64,000 bases of DNA, from positions 569,822-633,821 of the forward strand of contig NW_004450665.1 of assembly GCF_000321225.1 (NCBI RefSeq), in the 5' to 3' direction. The DNA comes from Odobenus rosmarus divergens (taxonomy: Eukaryota > Chordata > Mammalia > Carnivora > Odobenidae). Positions 58,680-64,000 of the stretch are shown here, in pieces. Under the pieces are notes generated by a model. It was not told where the DNA came from. It did not search any database and was given only the letters and a program-made list of their open reading frames with translations. A program made the translations under genes and the position numbers. Numbering within the stretch: the stretch's first letter is position 1; each line of letters begins with the position of its first letter.

Positions 58680-59099
58680 AGAACTGGTCCAGCCACCACA
58701 TTGGTTTTTGATAGGCTGAGACCATCACAGAGCATCTAATATAAGCATTTTTGTAGTATTTCTGACGCTCTCAAAGAGATATAGCTATAACTTCTCTTTC
58801 TACATAGAAAACAAAGTGCTAATCTAATCATAAGTTAGTAAGACCTACAGATAATGTATAGTGTGTTCTTTTAGACAATATTGATCATACTTCTGCCAAG
58901 TAGATTGTTGTCAAAATGCACAAAACACTTAATTTCACAAGAGGTTTTATAAGATCAGTGGTATAAATTTGAATAGGTTTGGCAAAAGGAGTGTAAACAT
59001 TCCAGTGATATATTTATATATTATAAATATATGTATTTATTATTTTCCCTTATGGGTACCAACCGAGAAATAGATCTAAGGGTCAGATGGGGAATTAAA
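58680..59099. other. Unassigned; TA-rich at 59008-59040
   Basis: TATATTTATATATTATAAAT and ATATGTATTTATTATT form a low-complexity patch. Otherwise nothing recognised. Confidence 0.4.
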
Positions 59100-59600
59100 T
59101 ATAGTATCAGCTTTATTACTGGGTCAGTTAGCATAGTTTTGCCTATAAGGAATAGAAATTACCAAGTAAAACTGACTTAAAAAAATAAAGTAATTTACCA
59201 TCTCACATAACAAGAAGTTTATAAGGAGATCTGTTCCAGGATGTCAGAGCTTTGGTGCTACTCCTCAGTTATTCTCTGGTTTCTGTCCTCTGCATGCTGG
59301 CTTCATCCTCAGGCTGGAAGGGAGAGCACTGTGTTAGTTACAAGTGTGGTATCTAGACACGAAAACATCCAAAGGAAGAAGAAAGCCTTCTTTCTGAAGA
59401 GTAAGCAGATTTTTCATGGGAACCCCTACTGATTTTCCCTCACGTCTCATTGGCCAGAAATGGGTCACATGCCATTCCTAAATCCTGGCACTACCCTAAA
59501 TAAGGGTAGTGTGATTACCATGATTGGTTTAGACAAATCAATATTCTGGAGCTGGGGATAAAGTCACCTTTTCTTCAGCTGCTTGGGAGGAATAGGTTTT
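59100..59600. mobile_element. Ancient interspersed repeat, copy 2 (same family as 9.3 kb)
   Basis: CTCACATAACAAGAAGTTTA, CTCAGTTATTCTCTGGTTTC, TGCATGCTGGCTTCATCCTC, CTCATTGGCCAGAAATGGGT and CACATGCCATTCCTAAATCC keep the family order around the phrases GTTGGCTTCATTCTCAGG and GGTCACATGCCCATCCCTGA. More diverged than copy 1. Confidence 0.55.
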
Positions 59601-60189
59601 AGGGGAAGAAAACGAGAGAGGAGGAAATGAATGTTGAATTGTCATCAAGAGTGTCTGCTCTATAACCTAACATAGGGGGTCCCGGGGAAGGTCAAGTCGT
59701 GTTTTCTACTTGTTTCCCTCCCTCTCTATTGCACTTATTTGCCTTAGCAGCAGGCAAAGAAAATGGAAGAGATGGTAAGCCTGTTGGTGTTGACTCTTTC
59801 TCGTGTACCTACCACATGCAAAAGCAGCCAACGTGGAATTCCAACTTTTCCTACAAACCCATGTGCCAGGCAGCAGGAGAGAGGGAGGAGAGATCCAGGA
59901 AAGAGAAGAAGAGGCACAAGGAGATTATTTTGCTCTTATCTCACCCATTTATAAAAGTCACTTCTTCTCGGGGAAGAAATATGTGAAAGGGTGGAGAGAA
60001 TAAATAGGTACTTACTTCCTCTTTACTTCCCAGGATGTGTTGGCAGAATTCCTTCATTGACTGGTGGGAATTCTAGAATAAAAGCCAAGGGCTTTCTTAG
60101 TAGTGAGGAAAGGAGCAGGGGGAGGGGGAGATGTGCTAGTTTTAGTTACCATCAGCCGTCTTGTAGGCATTCAGTCGCCTTGTAATCGT
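59601..60189. other. Unassigned sequence
   Basis: Purine-rich at 59870-59930. Overlapping open frames at 59699-60003 show no protein family and no splice context. Confidence 0.4.
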
Positions 60190-60650
60190 GTAGTAATCCC
60201 TCATCTTCACCATGCGGGGGAGCTAAGCACTGGATGAGCCCGGTGAAGGAGACATGGTCCCAGCCCTAAAAGGACTCCATGCTCTCTGTCTCTGTTACGA
60301 TACAACAAGTAAATAAATACATGAGATAAACTCTCCAGTATTTTAATCTACAAAGTGCTGTTGATGAAACAAGGCAAGAGATATTTTTCCTACCCACCCA
60401 GTAAGTCCAAGAAGGCCTTACCAAATGGTAGCTTACGATTTGGGAAGATGGATGGGTTTTCATTAGAATTTCAGACAAAGGGAGGATCCTAAATCAAGTC
60501 ATAGATACATGGGACCAGAGGTTGTGTTCAGGAAGCTGTGGGTAAACTTCTGTGGTTCAGAGATGGTGCCCACATTTGGATGGACCACCGAGGCAGAAAA
60601 GGGAGGTCAGGGTCAGGTTATGGTGGGTTTTAACCAGTCAGTGCTATACC
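60190..60650 (-). mobile_element. L2-like antisense fragment, diverged
   Basis: TGAAGGAGACATGGTCCCAG, CCCTAAAAGGACTCCATGCT, AACAAGTAAATAAATACATG and AGGTCAGGGTCAGGTTATGG fit the antisense L2-type order (AAGACACAGTCCCTGCCCTC...GGAGCTCACAATCTAGTG). Low similarity. Confidence 0.4.
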
Positions 60651-62150
60651 TGAGGCAGAATACTGTTTTCCTCTCTCCACCCCTGATCTTTGCAGTAAAA
60701 TCTTTCAGTGGAACTTCGATACTGTATGATGTATGCAGTAAGAAAAAATAGTTAACAGGCCTTTGCCATGGGCACTTGAGGATGGATATGAAAGAAATGG
60801 AACACATAAATTCTTCACACAACAAATATATAGCATGTGCCAAAATTAAATTAGGTAATAATATAAGACAATGAGGCAATAATGCCATTGCTTGTGGCCA
60901 TTTTTTTAAACTCTATTTTTAGAGCCAATAGCACCTAATTTTGACTCTCCTCCCAAGTGTCTAATTCAATCATGCTGTCATCAGATATTTATTGTATGCT
61001 CTGTGCTGGATAAACATCTTCATCACTGAGGGCAGATCTGATTTGGGGAGCCCTCCCAAAGCCATTTGTATCCAAATCAGCTGAATAAGGTGGCGGAGTA
61101 GAAAAAGGAGTATCATTATAGATGAAAACTCCGGGGCAAGTATTAAAGCAGATTTTCTTTTCCTGGCCTGACCTGCAAACTGTGAAACATAAAATAAGAA
61201 CTGTAAACATAAGGCCCTTTCAAAAAAGAAAAGCATCTTAAGCAAAGGCAGCATGAACTGCAAAAAAAGCGTCAGTAACTTCCTGCTGAGCCTGCTCTGA
61301 AGGATGCTCCGCACTCAGATGTCTGAGATTCCCTGGGCTCGTTCCATTGAGCCTCCGTACATCTTAGCAGCACCTCAACTGTCCGTCCTAGGGCGCACAG
61401 AAGACGCAATATTGCTGGGCAGTTTCAAAGGGCCCTCAACTCATTGTGGTCTGCAGCCACCAAAAAAGATTTTCAGAAAGCTTTGACCCAGCACGGACCT
61501 TCAAAGCAAATATTGGAGAACAAATTGGTATATAGAGTCTGCGATATGTGCTCTGCCTCATATCATCTCGAAGAAGAGTTCCAAATCAGAAGAACTCAGT
61601 TTCGTGCAGATTTCTCAAATATACAGAGAGGATATTATGTATTACCATTCTATATCATGAATATTTATATATTAATATGCAATCATATTTTATAAGCATA
61701 TAATGTATTTGCCTGTTAACTAGGTACACAACCTTAGGCAGCCTCTCTGGAGTTTATCAACCTGCTCCCTAAAGTAACATGTATCAATGACTGTTCACTT
61801 CTCCAAACCAGTACTCACTTCAGATAAGAAAAAATAACAACTATTTGGAAGCAGCAGCCAAAATAGCAGTAGTAGTAATATTCAAAGTAATAATAATAGC
61901 TGAGATAATTGAAATGAAAACCTAATAAAGAAAGAGAGGAAGTGATACCAACAGAATAGTAATGAACAAGAGAAAAACTTTAGAGGAGTGGAAATTAGAC
62001 AGTAAAATGGCCTCAGGGGGAAAGGGCTGTAAGTCACATTCCTTTAGTTATTTGAGGGAAAGAGGCCAGACCAGTTTAGACGTGTTTTTACTGTGAACAC
62101 CAAAGGAAGAACACCCTGTTGGTGTGGCATGTCCCTTTTTCCCTTTCTTT
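60651..62150. other. Unassigned, mostly unique sequence
   Basis: A small (AGT/AAT)n patch lies at 61866-61905. The part at 61260-61530 has no decayed-repeat signature and moderate GC. Frames in it (61304-61486, 61444-61695) match nothing I know. Confidence 0.4.
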
Positions 62151-62160
62151 AGCAAGGATT

Positions 62161-62410
62161 TGCTCCCCACGAAATCTGCGCCCAAAGAACGGGGACCTCT
62201 TGCCCTGCATTCAGTCAGGTGTTGCGCAGCTGAGAGCCAGATTCTGCTCTCGGGCACACAATGCATCTGTGCACAACTCTGCATTTTTATTTACAGAGAT
62301 GCAGCCCGCAGACTTGGGTATTGAAGGGGCCACGCACTGCCGTGGATCCCTTGCCCTTGGACCCGCTAGCAGCACGGTCCCAGGCTAGCACGGACGGGTC
62401 CCTCCGGTAA
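62161..62410. other. Small CpG-enriched patch
   Basis: In 62161-62400 I count 75 C, 65 G and 12 CpG in 240 bases: GC about 58% and CpG observed/expected about 0.59. That is borderline island-like and stands out from the AT-rich, CpG-poor surroundings. No promoter elements or known exon were recognised. Confidence 0.5.
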
Positions 62411-63390
62411 AGGGTTGGAAGCCACAAGATCTGTCCTGAGTAGAGGGGCCACTCGTGTTCTTCAGGAGAGTCTCCTTTGTCATTGTGAACAGTCATCTAG
62501 TTGGAGATTTGCTGACCTTGGAGAGAGTAATGTATTTCAGTTCCCCAAAGGCCCGGATGACATCAAACAAAGGACAGTCTTGGCTTTCCTCTGCGGTGCC
62601 AGAGGGAGTCTCCACCTGGTTCTGGAAGGAATATGTCTCGTTTCAGTCCACTTCATCTAGCTCCCACGTCTTGGCCTGTTTTGAGGCTGTCAGCTGGAGG
62701 CCAATTACTGTCATTTAGAGAAGTGGATGTTTTAATGTGAATATTTGTCTGCAGGAATCGCATGGAGATCGCTGCCTCATATTGCAGAAACCCCATGTTA
62801 ATACCCAGTAATCTGGCCTACCGCTTTCCCCACAACAGCGAAACGAATCAGATTCATTCCCGCTATTGCCTAGATTTAATTTCTTTGACTCATTTACATG
62901 TCAGCCTTTTTAAGTTTAAGTGAGAATATGAATTCGGGTTTCTCTGTGGCTCATGGCAGTTTTCACTGTGTTACTAACAACATAAGATAATATAAAGCAC
63001 TAGTGCTGTTGCTTGGGGGCAGTTTTTCTGAATTGTGCAGGTTTATTTCCAGCCCATTTTAGTTGAATTCTGGTCCAATCTAGTGCCAAATTGGGCATCT
63101 AGATCTTCACCAGTACCAGAAACACATACTAAGAAATCTGCCAGATATATAAAAGCATTCACTAATGTTTCTCAGGGTTTTTTTTATAAAATGGTCTATT
63201 TCCATATATTGATAACAGATTCTCTAAGAGCCAAACTGTCCTTGGTTTAAAAAAAAAAAAAAATCTGTTAATGATAGTTGGTGGTGGTGTCTACTCAACC
63301 AGGGTGGTCCCACTATGAAGTATAGGGTCACACTAGAAATTCTGTTCCTCACTTTGGGTCAGTGAAAGGTTACTCCACAATTTGAAATCT
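62411..63390. other. Unassigned; A run at 63249-63263
   Basis: No repeat family or gene recognised apart from the homopolymer. 62640-63000 looks unique. Confidence 0.4.
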
Positions 63391-63394
63391 CATC

Positions 63395-63745
63395 GACTTA
63401 CTGCCCCCAAAACCTCTTGGAGACTTCACGTTGTACCTCGGATAAAATGTGGGAGCCCTGAGCTTGACCTCCAAGGCGCTTCCCACCCTCCTATCTTAGC
63501 TCCTCTAACAGCGCCCCCACCCTGTGCTCCTTCCCAGCTGCCCCACCCCCACCCCGCCACCGTTCATCCACTAGCATCTCTTCTCATAAGCTGGATATCC
63601 TCGGCAGCACGACAGAAATCCAAGACCTGGAGTTTCCTCTTGGTCAGAGCTCCTTTTGTGCCCATATATGCTCATGCCCCCCCGAAGCTTCCCCTCAGTG
63701 GTAATGAAAACAATTCAATGCCATTCTTGACTAATTAGCTGAAAC
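63395..63745 (+). mobile_element. Probable L2 fragment
   Basis: ACCTCGGATAAAATGTGGGA, CTTGACCTCCAAGGCGCTTC and TATCTTAGCTCCTCTAACAG parallel the L2 block AGAATAAAATCCAAACTCCT...CCTACAAGGCCCTACATGAT...CTACCACTCTCCC. The 118-codon frame through it is C-rich L2-derived sequence, not a gene. Confidence 0.5.
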
Positions 63746-63799
63746 TTACAGAGAGTGCATTTTAAGTCTCCACTGTGTTCCCAGAGCACTTAGTCATTC

Positions 63800-63834
63800 T
63801 GTCCATCCATGCATCCATCTGTCAATCAATCAAG
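63800..63834. repeat. (ATCC)n/(AATC)n microsatellite
   Basis: GTCCATCCATGCATCCATCT, then GTCAATCAATCAA. Confidence 0.85.
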
Positions 63835-64000
63835 TGCTGTGTTCCCGAAAACTGTTTTAGCTCAATACTTAATCACATTCTAGAGATTCTATTTCTTTAG
63901 TAAGCATCTGTTATGTATTGAAATACAAGTTACCGTCTCTGTACATAGGTAGTTGAGTTTTGTGGGTAAGAGAGGCCAATAAACAGATCACAATATGATG

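Noticed and set aside
1..64000. Bacterial-type features such as operons, CRISPR arrays, riboswitches or ribosome-binding sites
   Set aside because: The window is mammalian nuclear DNA dominated by SINE, LINE and LTR remnants. Such features are not expected and none was seen.

Overview
The window is non-coding nuclear DNA from a mammal, most likely a caniform carnivore outside the dog family (bear, seal or mustelid type). The best evidence is ten copies of the Carnivora tRNA-derived SINE (SINEC/CAN-SINE), with the body beginning GCACCTGGGTGGCTCAGT, a CT-rich tail and an AAATAAATAAAATCTTT end. Carnivore-type L1 3' ends carry the phrase ATGTATGGTGATTAACATAA. The dog-specific SINEC_Cf form is not seen. 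The exact species cannot be read from this window.

I found no convincing protein-coding exon, tRNA, rRNA, CRISPR array or other gene. All open frames are short. Those with recognisable protein content are decayed L1 ORF2 pieces, and the rest lie in ordinary intergenic sequence or antisense to LTRs and L2. The window looks like a gene desert or the inside of a very large intron.

Layout: 1-12 kb has a carnivore L1 3' end, two purine-pyrimidine microsatellites, a perfect 54-bp TA palindrome, a 5'-inverted L1, several MIRs, a tiny L1 insertion with an 18-bp target-site duplication (TSD), and older L1 pieces. 12-20 kb has two older-type SINEs, an L1M 3' UTR split by one of them, and a nested L1-in-L1 block ending next to a younger SINE. 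20-34 kb is mostly unassigned unique sequence with MIR, L2 and L1 fragments and two minus-strand SINEs; the one at 33.2 kb carries an L1 3' end inside its TSDs. 35-38 kb packs a SINE, an internally deleted L1, a long L2, a solo MaLR LTR with perfect 5-bp TSDs and a MIR. 38-43 kb is nearly repeat-free. 43-50 kb has a 98-bp L1 insertion, a local duplication, a SINE, a second MaLR LTR and two long L2 elements in opposite orientations. 51.7-55.5 kb is one large antisense L1 invaded by two SINEs and a younger L1. 56-64 kb has MIR, a probable LTR, a SINE, an old repeat sharing its family with one at 9.3 kb, L2-like pieces and a small CpG-enriched patch.

No gene system operates here. What the window records is layered retrotransposition, with relative ages readable from nesting and TSDs. 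Family names are from recognition by eye, not from a library search.
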